Part shown: positions 53,577-61,328 of the stretch, piece by piece
Numbering within the stretch: the first letter of the stretch is position 1
Layout: every line of letters starts with the position of its first letter
NCBI GenBank assembly: GCA_019233755.1
Contig: JAFAMD010000031.1
Location: forward strand, 62,001-126,000
Direction of reading: 5' to 3'
Length of the DNA stretch: 64,000 nt
Source of the DNA: Acidobacteriaceae bacterium
Lineage (GTDB): Bacteria; Acidobacteriota; Terriglobia; Bryobacterales; Bryobacteraceae
Position numbers and translations under genes: made by a program
Notes under the pieces: generated by a model
What the model was told of the DNA's origin: nothing
Database searches by the model: none
Seen by the model: only the letters and a program-made list of their open reading frames with translations

Positions 53577-54607
53577 TAATAACTCCCGTCGATAACTTCG
53601 AAGTGGGTAGGTCTGTTGAGACTGTCTCCTCCCTTCATTACCCAGTCCGCAACCCATTCGCTCAATGTTCCAAGCGAAACAGAAGGTGTGCCAAGCAAAG
53701 AGTGACACAAGGAAGCATTGCTTAACAGCGCACCGCTACCCTCCTCGCCTCGGAATTCACAGTTACAGCCAAACCGGAGGGCAAATGACTCGGCTATCTC
53801 GCGAACCTTTACGGTTTCCGCCCCTGTTACGTTCAAAATGCGCACCGGCGAGGCACACAATTCAAGCGCTCGCAGCGCAAACGAATTGGCATCTCGTTGC
53901 CAGATTACATTGAACGCGGGAACGGTTACGTCCACCGGCTCACCACAATAGACCTTTCGCGCGATGTCGACAAGCACGCCGTAGCGAAGGTCTACTGCGT
54001 AGTTCAATCGGAAAATCAGGCATGGGGTTTTGTATTCATTCGAGTAAAACTCAAAAATGCGTTCTCGCGCGAGACACGATTGCGCATATTCTCCCACCGG
54101 TGAGGCGGCATCGGCTTCCCGAGCGCCGCCGGAAGACACACTTGTTAGCCCATATATGTTCCCGGTCGAGAAGGCGACAATGCGGCTCTGCCGGTAATGG
54201 TTCGCTGCCAGGGCCGGAGATATAGCGTTCATTGCCCAGGTCAGATCAGGGCGCGCCGTGGAACCGAACTTGCGGCCTGCTAAGTACAGTACGTTCTCGC
54301 ACCGGGGCAGCTTGCCGACTTCTGCCGGTTTGAGCAGGTCGCACGCGAGGGCCACCACACCTGCCGCTTCCAGATCCCGCCGGCAGGTTTCGGACGTAAA
54401 TCGCGAGACTGCCACAATAGTCTTCCGCACACCGGCTTCATCTGCCGCTCGCCTCGCCAGCTTTGCCAAAGAAGGCCCCATCTTGCCGCCGGCCCCAAGA
54501 ATGATGACGTCGCCTTCCAGCCTTTGCATGAACGAGCAGTCGGCTTCGCTCGGCTCTGAAAGACGCCGCTCCAAATCTTCAACCGATTCCACAGGATTTC
54601 TAAGCAT
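53576..54607 (-). CDS. NAD-dependent epimerase/dehydratase (extended SDR)
   Basis: The protein has 343 residues. The NAD-binding motif is ILGAGGKMGPSLAKLARR (GxxGxxG-like) in the first 50 residues, then FSTGNIYGLTSVSSGG, the usual Ser position, and FRLNYAVDLRYGVLVDIA. The Tyr-x-x-x-Lys active site is not clear by eye (EYAQSCLARERIFE takes its place), so the enzyme may have an altered catalytic centre. It ends with the start of the aldolase gene (one-base overlap) and begins 14 bases after the acetyltransferase stop. Confidence 0.8.
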   Translation of the reverse strand: MLRNPVESVEDLERRLSEPSEADCSFMQRLEGDVIILGAGGKMGPSLAKLARRAADEAGVRKTIVAVSRFTSETCRRDLEAAGVVALACDLLKPAEVGKLPRCENVLYLAGRKFGSTARPDLTWAMNAISPALAANHYRQSRIVAFSTGNIYGLTSVSSGGAREADAASPVGEYAQSCLARERIFEFYSNEYKTPCLIFRLNYAVDLRYGVLVDIARKVYCGEPVDVTVPAFNVIWQRDANSFALRALELCASPVRILNVTGAETVKVREIAESFALRFGCNCEFRGEEGSGALLSNASLCHSLLGTPSVSLGTLSEWVADWVMKGGDSLNRPTHFEVIDGSY

Positions 54608-54621
54608 CGCGCTTTTGTCTC

Positions 54622-55464
54622 TTAGCCAAATTCCGGACCAACAACTCCGAACACGAGTTCCGTCTTGCCAGGGTATCTGTTTTCCCCTCGGCGCATCCGG
54701 GTAAACGAGCGTTCTTCCGCAAATCCGCTCGATCTTAACCAGCTAATCCAAGTCGCGCAGTGCAGCGGAGCGTCGATCACAAAACGGGGGCCGCCTCTCT
54801 GTATGAGACATTGCGACACAAGGTCGCGAGCAACGCTCTTGTCACGTGCCACAATCGGTCCGAGTTGTTGATACAGGAAGCCCGGGCGCCCAAAGCAATA
54901 ACCTTGTATATTCGATCCGCCAGCCACCCAGGCACACTCCGGTGAACGCTCGAAGAGGGATCGAAGGACCAGTTCCCGATCGGCTCCGAATATCAGCCGA
55001 TCCTGATCGAAGACTTCGGGCAGATCCTGCTCACGCATGCGGCGCACACTCTCGACGGGAGGATCGATATCCGTATATCCCGCGCTAGTGGTGAACCGCG
55101 TTATCGGGTATTCATCTACAAACCCATGCTGCCGGTAGATCCGTCGGCCGGCTGCTGTCGCGTCCAGGCGGACGCACGTTTCAGTGCCCAACAGAGAAAG
55201 TCCTTCACAGAGCAATCGTGTCCCTATACCGTTTCGCCGCTCTCGCGGGTCAACCAGCACCATCGCCAGCCAACTGAATCGGTTCTGATACCGGATCGTG
55301 GCAACCGTGCCCACCACTTCGTCATTCTTCTCCGCTACGCGGCAACCCGCCGGGCTCAACGCGAGGAAGAGGGACCAGTCGCTCTCGACCTGATTCCATC
55401 CGCTGGCCCGGCATAGCTGTACCCCGGCCGCGATGTCTTCCGGCTTCATATCCCGAATAACCAT
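54622..55464 (-). CDS. GNAT-family N-acetyltransferase with second C-terminal GNAT-like domain
   Basis: The protein has 280 residues from ATG 55464; a GTG at 55491 is upstream. The first domain has VIRDMKPEDIAAGVQLCRAS and the acetyl-CoA loop VDPRERRNGIGTRLL. The second (about 140-280) fits the Acetyltransf_18 type (YCFGRPGFLYQQLGPIVA), often found fused to GNAT. It acetylates an unknown amine. It leads the three-gene unit with epimerase and aldolase. Confidence 0.8.
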   Translation of the reverse strand: MVIRDMKPEDIAAGVQLCRASGWNQVESDWSLFLALSPAGCRVAEKNDEVVGTVATIRYQNRFSWLAMVLVDPRERRNGIGTRLLCEGLSLLGTETCVRLDATAAGRRIYRQHGFVDEYPITRFTTSAGYTDIDPPVESVRRMREQDLPEVFDQDRLIFGADRELVLRSLFERSPECAWVAGGSNIQGYCFGRPGFLYQQLGPIVARDKSVARDLVSQCLIQRGGPRFVIDAPLHCATWISWLRSSGFAEERSFTRMRRGENRYPGKTELVFGVVGPEFG

Positions 55465-55508
55465 TGGGGCAGCGTTGCCTTCAGCCTTCACTATCGTAGG
55501 ATGACAGC

Positions 55509-56126
55509 ATGCGAATCCTGGCCGCTCTCCTGGCAGCTTGCGGGATGCTGCATGCAGCCGATACTCTCAACATCTTCGGATACCGCTGGACCGTTCCTGT
55601 GTCATCCGATTGGAAAGTTGATCAGGAGGATGGCGCACAGACGTTGCACCTCATTGCAGCCAGAGGACCGCTCCCAGGCCCAAGGCGGCCAATTCAGTTC
55701 GCATTAGCTGAGACACCGGGCCTCCAGGCAGTCAGTATAGACGCAGAGGTACGACCCCTTGGCCATTCGCTAATCTTCGTCTTTGCTCATCGTGATCCGG
55801 CGCACTTCGATTACGCGCATCTGTCAACAGATGCCGCTAAAAGCGAGCCTGTTCACAACGGGATCTTCCATGTTTATGGGGGTGAGCGAGTGCGCATCAG
55901 CCCGGAAGATGGACCGGCGGCTTTCTCGGCCGGCAGTCGCTGGTACCACGTTCGACTCGATTTTGACGGCGCATCGGGCACCGTTGATGTTACAGTCGAT
56001 CAGCGGTCTGTACCCGCACTCCACGCTGTTGATCTCAGTCTGCGGAGCGGCCGAATTGGCATCGGCTCGTTCGACGAGACTGCGGAGTTCAGAAATATAA
56101 AAATCAATGAAGCTGCAAGCCGGTAA
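55509..56126 (+). CDS. Secreted DUF1080-like (jelly-roll) protein
   Basis: The protein has 205 residues with a signal peptide (ILAALLAACGMLHA). The beta-rich body (RWYHVRLDFDGASGTVDVTVDQ, LRSGRIGIGSFDETAEFRNIKI) fits the concanavalin-like sandwich of DUF1080/3-keto-disaccharide hydrolase proteins, ending with the typical AEFRNIKI strand. The family may bind or cut sugars; the catalytic residues are not assignable by eye. It diverges from the GNAT gene and converges with the second PQQ-dehydrogenase. Confidence 0.65.
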   Translation: MRILAALLAACGMLHAADTLNIFGYRWTVPVSSDWKVDQEDGAQTLHLIAARGPLPGPRRPIQFALAETPGLQAVSIDAEVRPLGHSLIFVFAHRDPAHFDYAHLSTDAAKSEPVHNGIFHVYGGERVRISPEDGPAAFSAGSRWYHVRLDFDGASGTVDVTVDQRSVPALHAVDLSLRSGRIGIGSFDETAEFRNIKINEAASR

Positions 56127-56146
56127 CTTCCCCTATCTCGATTTTT

Positions 56147-57703
56147 CTAAGTGCCCGGCAAAGCCCAGGCGTAAAGCACGCCATCTACTCCGGTGACAAC
56201 ATACTGCCGGCCGTCCAGCTCGTAAGTCATCGGAGAACTGCCAAGAGAACCGCCGGCATTCACGTGCCACAGCGTGTGCCCATTCTCCGGATCAAGCGCC
56301 AGCAAGTTGCCCGAAGTGTCTCCGGTGAATAGCAAGTGTCCGGCAGTTGTCAGAATCCCGGGATGGCCTTCGCCTTCCTCTCCTTTTCTGGTCCAACGAA
56401 TGTGGCCGGACTCATAATCGATCGCAACAAGGAGAGACTGGGACCACAGCGAGCTTGCAGCACCACCCTGGTGATCGTCAGGTCTGTTGTTTCGGTTGAG
56501 CGTCAAGTAATAAACCATGAAGCCATCAAACGCGTTCACATAGAAAAGCTTGGTTTCCGGGTCGAAACTCGGTGCCATCCAGTTGGTTGCACCCTCCAAA
56601 TACGCCTCAACTAAGGATCCGTCCGGTTGCGGCTCCTTGTCCTTTCTCGCAATGGGCTCGCCTCTTGCGTTGAGGCCAGATGCCCAATCGGTCGGCACAA
56701 AAGGTGCGGTGAGCAGATGTTCACCCGTTGTTCGATCTAGCAAAAAGTAGTAGCCATTGCGGCTGGCCTGAGCGAGTAATTTGCGTTGTCTGCCATGAAA
56801 CTCGGCATCGAACAGGACAGGTGTCTCCACGGCATCCCAATCGTGCGTGTCGTGGGGTGAAGGCTGGAAGAACCAGACCAGCTTCCCGGTATCCGCGTCC
56901 AACGCCACAATAGAGCACGTGTAAAGGTTCCTTCCAGGACGCGCAACACCTGCCAGTACTGGATGCGGGTTACCGGTCCCCCAAAAGATCAGGTTGAGGT
57001 TGGGGTCATAGGTACCCGTCAGCCAGGCGGGACCCCCGCCGTGAGTCAAGGCTTCCTTATTAGGCCACGTCTCCGCCCCGGGAGTATCCGGTCTTGGCAA
57101 CGTGTCCCAACGCCAAATCACTTTTCCTGTCTTCGGATCGATGGCCTCCACGAAATGCGGAGTGTCGACCTGATCCCCGGAAGTCCCAATGATCAGTCGA
57201 TCCTTCACAACCAGCGGAGCGACGCTGATGTAATAGCCGAATTTCACGTCGGCAATTTCGACATCCCAAATCTCTTTCCCATCTCGAGCATTCAGGCAAA
57301 CCAGGTGCGCATCCGGCGTCCCGAAATAGAGTCTGTCTTTGTACATGGCCACGCCGCGCTGTCCGACGTGATCTCCTTGAGACGGTCGACTATAGTGCCA
57401 GATAAGCCGGCCGTTTCGCGCGTCGATCGCCCACACGTTATCCGGGACCGTGAAATACAGGACCCCATTTACTTCAAGGGGTGTGGACTTCAGAGCGTCT
57501 GAGTGAGTCTGAAACGCCCATGCCAAGCTCAACGATGAGACATTGCCGGCATTGATCTGCTTAAGCGCGCTATACCGCCGGCCGGAATAATCGCCATTAT
57601 AGGTGGGCCAGGTAGAAGTGGCCGGCGTCAAAAGAGCAGCGGGATCAAGCCCCTGGCCTGAGAGGCAGCACAAGCTTGCAAACAAAAGCATGAAAAGCTT
57701 CAT
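56147..57703 (-). CDS. PQQ-dependent dehydrogenase (quinoprotein), copy 2
   Basis: The protein has 518 residues with a signal peptide (LFMLLFASLCCLSG). It is a clear paralogue of the copy at 14669-16261: YNGDYSGRRYSALKQIN, LIWHYSRPSQGDH, DAKFGYY-like blade repeats, PHDTHDWDAVE (D288-W-D290) and the end GRQYVVTGVDGVLYAWALPG. The vicinal Cys pair is absent here too (TSGDQVD). Its substrate is unknown and likely differs from that of copy 1. It overlaps the upstream cytochrome gene by four bases, the same arrangement as copy 1. Confidence 0.88.
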   Translation of the reverse strand: MKLFMLLFASLCCLSGQGLDPAALLTPATSTWPTYNGDYSGRRYSALKQINAGNVSSLSLAWAFQTHSDALKSTPLEVNGVLYFTVPDNVWAIDARNGRLIWHYSRPSQGDHVGQRGVAMYKDRLYFGTPDAHLVCLNARDGKEIWDVEIADVKFGYYISVAPLVVKDRLIIGTSGDQVDTPHFVEAIDPKTGKVIWRWDTLPRPDTPGAETWPNKEALTHGGGPAWLTGTYDPNLNLIFWGTGNPHPVLAGVARPGRNLYTCSIVALDADTGKLVWFFQPSPHDTHDWDAVETPVLFDAEFHGRQRKLLAQASRNGYYFLLDRTTGEHLLTAPFVPTDWASGLNARGEPIARKDKEPQPDGSLVEAYLEGATNWMAPSFDPETKLFYVNAFDGFMVYYLTLNRNNRPDDHQGGAASSLWSQSLLVAIDYESGHIRWTRKGEEGEGHPGILTTAGHLLFTGDTSGNLLALDPENGHTLWHVNAGGSLGSSPMTYELDGRQYVVTGVDGVLYAWALPGT

Positions 57704-58506
57704 TTCAAGGTCTCCAGGTACGCGAAAACATCATGCACACTAGCGGGTGTGTATTCGTGCAGCAATTCGAGATGCGCGACAAGCGGATCTTGAATCTGAA
57801 ACTTGACTTCGCTCGAAGCCCAGGAGTGATACCACCCCTCGCGATCCTTCACTGCAATGCTGAATTCATCCTGATAGAGAAGCTGGCCGGTCACTTGCGC
57901 GCCTGAGGGCGTTGTGATGGACGCGGTTTTTGGAACGTCAGCCGGATAGAGAAAGCGGGCCTGCAGATCGGCAGGTGCGTACTTCGTGGCAATTCCAGCC
58001 AGATCTCCGGAAGGCGAATGGCAATGTGAACACCTGCCCGCGCCGTTGAAGAATGCTTTGCCGGCATCAGCGTTGCCGGTGAGCAGATGCTGCAAAGAAG
58101 AATCGTGCGCATCGGCTGGAGTCGCGCGGTCCGCATCGTCAAGACGCCAATGCAGGAAAGCGACTACATCGGCAATTTGCGAGTCGGTAATGTGAACCGC
58201 TGGCATGCCCTTGCCGGGTCGGCCGTCGCGAACGACAGGAGCAATGAGATTTCCGTTCTGGTCGTGACGCACCACGCCAGACCGAAGTAGATTTGGACCT
58301 TCCGTAGTGCCGGCTCCGTTTGCTCCGTGGCAAAAGGCGCACGATTGGGAGAATTGAGCATGCCCGCGCCGGGCAGCCTCCGATTGCGGCGGATTGTCGT
58401 CGGCTATGCCCCGCAACGGGGTATAAAGAACCAGCAAAAGAGCGATCCGAATGCCCGTTCGGACGCGAGGAAAAAGCTTCCCGCTGTTTGGAGGCAAAAC
58501 TAGCAT
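57700..58506 (-). CDS. Diheme cytochrome c, partner of PQQ-dehydrogenase copy 2
   Basis: The protein has 268 residues from ATG 58506 (TTG 58521 is the next option). The signal peptide core is IRIALLLVLYTPLRGIA. There are two heme motifs, C56-A-F-C-H60 and C159-S-H-C-H163, and a following small beta segment (SITTPSGAQVTGQLLYQDEFSIAVKDREG), parallel to copy 1. It is the expected electron acceptor of the quinoprotein encoded next. Unlike copy 1, no YncE gene lies upstream; the upstream neighbour is the divergent pirin gene. Confidence 0.88.
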   Translation of the reverse strand: MLVLPPNSGKLFPRVRTGIRIALLLVLYTPLRGIADDNPPQSEAARRGHAQFSQSCAFCHGANGAGTTEGPNLLRSGVVRHDQNGNLIAPVVRDGRPGKGMPAVHITDSQIADVVAFLHWRLDDADRATPADAHDSSLQHLLTGNADAGKAFFNGAGRCSHCHSPSGDLAGIATKYAPADLQARFLYPADVPKTASITTPSGAQVTGQLLYQDEFSIAVKDREGWYHSWASSEVKFQIQDPLVAHLELLHEYTPASVHDVFAYLETLK

Positions 58507-58560
58507 TAATGAAGACCCCAACTAAAGAGAGTAGATCGGAAGATCACTTACGCGGATCCA

Positions 58561-58573
58561 TGTGATCATCACA
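58561..58573 (+). promoter_or_regulatory. 13-bp palindrome TGTGATCATCACA between divergent genes
   Basis: This is a perfect palindrome 55 bases upstream of the cytochrome/quinoprotein unit and 45 bases upstream of pirin. It resembles a CRP-like half-site pair but with a shorter spacer (3 bases, not 6), so an unknown dimeric regulator is more likely. A chance palindrome is possible. Confidence 0.25.
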
Positions 58574-58617
58574 CACCCCGCCCTCGACAAGGTAGACTCA
58601 CGGTACAGGAGGCGAAT

Positions 58618-59535
58618 TTGTCCATTCGACCGGTTAAGCGGCTCGTGAGGTCCAAGCCCACTCTCGAAGGTGCGGGTGTGCACCTGCGCCGCGCATTCGG
58701 CTTCGGCAATACATCCGAGTTCGACCCATTCCTCTTGCTCGATGACTTCCGCAATGACGTTCCGGAGGATTATCTGGCCGGCTTTCCGTGGCACCCCCAC
58801 CGGGGAATAGAGACAATTACTTACGTTCTCGCAGGAACTGTCGAGCACGGCGACAGCATCGGGAACCATGGCGCCATTACCGCCGGTGACGTGCAGTGGA
58901 TGACGGCAGGAAGCGGGATCATCCACCAGGAGATGCCAAAGGGCGACCTGAACGGCAGGATGCATGGCTTTCAGCTATGGGCGAACCTTCCCTCATCGCT
59001 CAAGATGACGCCGCCGCGTTACCAGGAGGTGAAAGCGGCCGACATCCCACAGATCACCGATGACGACGGCACCCACGTGAGGGTCGTCTGCGGAAGCTTT
59101 TGGGGAAAGAGGGGCCCGGTGGACGGGATCGCGGCCGACCCGATGTACCTCGATGTGTCGGTAGCTCCAGGCCGGAGAAAAAGCCTTCCCATCGAGACAA
59201 CCCGGCATGCGTTCGCGTATGTTTTTGCGGGATCTGGAAAGTTCTGCAACGCGTCGGGTCCGCTCGCGGTACCCACCGAGGGGGTCGGGTGGGCGGACAC
59301 TGCCCCGCCCTCGGAAGCGGACAACCGTTCCTTGGTGCTCTTTGACCGCGGCGATGAACTCACGGTGCAGGCCGGGGACGACGGGATCCGGTTCCTGCTG
59401 GTCTCGGGGCAGCCGCTTCAGGAGCCCGTGGCGTGGTACGGCCCCATTGTGATGAACACGCAGGAGCAGCTCCGGCAGGCCTTTGAGGATCTCGAGCGGG
59501 GAACATTTCTGAAGCCTCCGGAGGCTCGGGCCTAG
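58618..59535 (+). CDS. Pirin family protein (cupin)
   Basis: The protein has 305 residues from TTG 58618, with AGGAGG 8 bases upstream. The N-terminal cupin holds HPHRGIETITYVLAGTVEHGDS and the GSGIIHQEMP metal motif; the C-terminal cupin is degenerate. Pirins are iron-binding proteins, some with quercetinase activity or roles in stress signalling. It is followed by a terminator-like hairpin that overlaps the end of the convergent fdhA. Confidence 0.9.
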   Translation: MSIRPVKRLVRSKPTLEGAGVHLRRAFGFGNTSEFDPFLLLDDFRNDVPEDYLAGFPWHPHRGIETITYVLAGTVEHGDSIGNHGAITAGDVQWMTAGSGIIHQEMPKGDLNGRMHGFQLWANLPSSLKMTPPRYQEVKAADIPQITDDDGTHVRVVCGSFWGKRGPVDGIAADPMYLDVSVAPGRRKSLPIETTRHAFAYVFAGSGKFCNASGPLAVPTEGVGWADTAPPSEADNRSLVLFDRGDELTVQAGDDGIRFLLVSGQPLQEPVAWYGPIVMNTQEQLRQAFEDLERGTFLKPPEARA

Positions 59536-59552
59536 TATCGTGGCCTGAAATA

Positions 59553-59584
59553 GGCAGCTTACAAAGCCGCTAAGCAGCCTTTTT
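59553..59584 (+). terminator. Rho-independent terminator of the pirin gene
   Basis: GGCAGCTTA at 59553-59561 pairs with TAAGCAGCC at 59571-59579 (one A-A mismatch) over a 9-base loop, followed by TTTTT at 59580-59584. It begins 18 bases after the pirin stop and covers the last codon of the convergent fdhA. Confidence 0.6.
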
Positions 59585-60763
59585 CAATATGCCGTGAGGG
59601 TCAAGAACAAACTTTTTTGCAGCGCCCTTGTCGAAGTCCTTATAACCTTGCGGAGCTTCTTCTAACGGTATTACAGTTACGTTGACAGCTTTAGCGGGAT
59701 GGGTTCTCTCGTGCAGAATCGCCATCATGAGCTGCCGGTTATAGCGCAAGACCGGACACTGGCCAGTGGCAAAGCTATGCGATCTTGCCCAGCCGAGGCC
59801 AATGCGAATGCCGAGAACACCTTTTTGCGCCTTTTCGTCTGTGCTGCCAGGATCATCGGTAACGTAAAGGCCTGGAATTCCGATCCCGCCGCCGGCACGG
59901 GTTACTTCCATGAGCCCGTTCAACACCGTTGCAGGCGCTTCATCTCCTTTTTCACCGTGCGCTTTCGCTTCGAAACCGACACAGTCGACGGCTGAGTCTA
60001 CTTCGGGTACGCCGAGGATCTCAGCGATACGATCACCAAGTTCTGCCTTTTGCCGAAGATCGATAGTTTCGCACCCGAAGCTCTTTGCCTGCTTGAGCCG
60101 CTCTGGAATCATGTCACCCACAATCACCACCGCGGCACCGAGGAGACGGCATGCCTCCGCGCAGGCAAGACCTACCGGACCTGCACCCGCAACGTATACA
60201 GTGGAGCCGGTAGTTACCCCTGCCGTAACTGCGCCGTGATACCCGGTTGGAAAAATGTCAGATAGCAGAGTCAGATCTCTGACCTTGGCCATCGCCTTGT
60301 CTTTATCTGGAAACTTCAGCAAGTTGAAGTCAGCATAAGGACACATCACGTAATCCGCCTGTCCCCCAATCCATCCGCCCATATCGACATATCCGTAAGC
60401 ACCGCCGGGCCGCCCTGGATTTACGTTCAAGCACACGCCGGTCTTCCCTTCTTTGCAGTTGCGACATCGCCCGCAAGCGACGTTGAAAGGCGCCGACACA
60501 AGATCGCCCAAATTGAAAAATTCGACGTCACTGCCCTTCTCGATGATCTCGCCGGTAATCTCATGCCCGAGAATCATTCCCAGCGGAGCGGTGGTGCGCC
60601 CGCGCACCATGTGCTGATCGCTTCCACAGATGTTCGTTGCGACCAGCTTCAAGATGACGGCGTGCTCCAGCTTACGGCCGTTGTGTTCCAGCTTCGGATA
60701 GTCGATATTTCTTACTTCGACCTTGCCCTTGCCGATGTATGCGACACCGCGATTTCCTGACAT
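59570..60763 (-). CDS. fdhA: Glutathione-independent formaldehyde dehydrogenase (zinc alcohol dehydrogenase family)
   Basis: The protein has 397 residues. An AAGGAG site precedes the ATG. The catalytic zinc ligands are in NICGSDQHMVRGR and LGHEITGEI; the structural zinc is the four-Cys motif CGRCRNCKEGKTGVC. The NAD fold is VYVAGAGPVGLACAEACRLLGA. The length and the WIGGQADYVMCPYAD insert fit the FdhA class that oxidises formaldehyde without glutathione. It may complement alcohol oxidation by the nearby quinoprotein; that link is inference. Confidence 0.9.
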   Translation of the reverse strand: MSGNRGVAYIGKGKVEVRNIDYPKLEHNGRKLEHAVILKLVATNICGSDQHMVRGRTTAPLGMILGHEITGEIIEKGSDVEFFNLGDLVSAPFNVACGRCRNCKEGKTGVCLNVNPGRPGGAYGYVDMGGWIGGQADYVMCPYADFNLLKFPDKDKAMAKVRDLTLLSDIFPTGYHGAVTAGVTTGSTVYVAGAGPVGLACAEACRLLGAAVVIVGDMIPERLKQAKSFGCETIDLRQKAELGDRIAEILGVPEVDSAVDCVGFEAKAHGEKGDEAPATVLNGLMEVTRAGGGIGIPGLYVTDDPGSTDEKAQKGVLGIRIGLGWARSHSFATGQCPVLRYNRQLMMAILHERTHPAKAVNVTVIPLEEAPQGYKDFDKGAAKKFVLDPHGILKKAA

Positions 60764-60850
60764 CGATTTACTCCTTTCTACGTATGCAAATTATTGACAC
60801 AATCGGATCTGATCATGGTAGCCCTTGAGACCTGAAAAGGGAGGAAGAAA

Positions 60851-61297
60851 ATGGCACTTCACGTTACCTCAAGCGCGTTTTCGGAAAGTCAGCCGATTCC
60901 TGAAGAGTATACCTGTGACGGACGAGATGTATCGCCGCCGCTCAGATGGAGCGGGGTGCCTGCCGATACCAAAAGCATAGCTATCGTGTGCGAAGATCCG
61001 GATGCACCGTCGGGCACGTTTACACATTGGGTTTTGTACGATCTCCCCGGGAAAACGACGGAAGTAACGGAGGGATCGTCCGGTGGCGGTAAGGAGGGCG
61101 TGAACGATTTCAAGAAGAACGGCTATGGCGGTCCTTGTCCTCCCCGCGGCCGCGCGCACCGATATTTCTTTCATGTGTACGCGCTTGATAAGGATTCACT
61201 GGGCAAAACCGGTTTACGAAAAAGCCAGGCGGAGACCGCGATGAAGGGGCACATCCTTGCCGAAGGCAAACTGATTGGCACCTACAAACGAAGTTAG
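60851..61297 (+). CDS. YbhB/YbcL family (PEBP, Raf kinase inhibitor-like) protein
   Basis: The protein has 148 residues, with GGGAGGAAG directly before the ATG. The PEBP fold shows YTCDGRDVSPPLRWSGVP, CEDPDAPSGTFTHWVLYDLP and the GPCPPRGRAHRYFFHVYALD motif. The function in bacteria is unclear. A TTGACA at 60794-60799 may be a -35 box, with no clear -10. It converges on transketolase. Confidence 0.9.
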   Translation: MALHVTSSAFSESQPIPEEYTCDGRDVSPPLRWSGVPADTKSIAIVCEDPDAPSGTFTHWVLYDLPGKTTEVTEGSSGGGKEGVNDFKKNGYGGPCPPRGRAHRYFFHVYALDKDSLGKTGLRKSQAETAMKGHILAEGKLIGTYKRS

Positions 61298-61328
61298 CGA
61301 CACCAACAGCGGTAGCGCTGACAAACCA

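Noticed and set aside
58561..58573. CRP binding site
   Set aside because: The spacer between the half-sites is too short for CRP; it is only listed as an unassigned palindrome.
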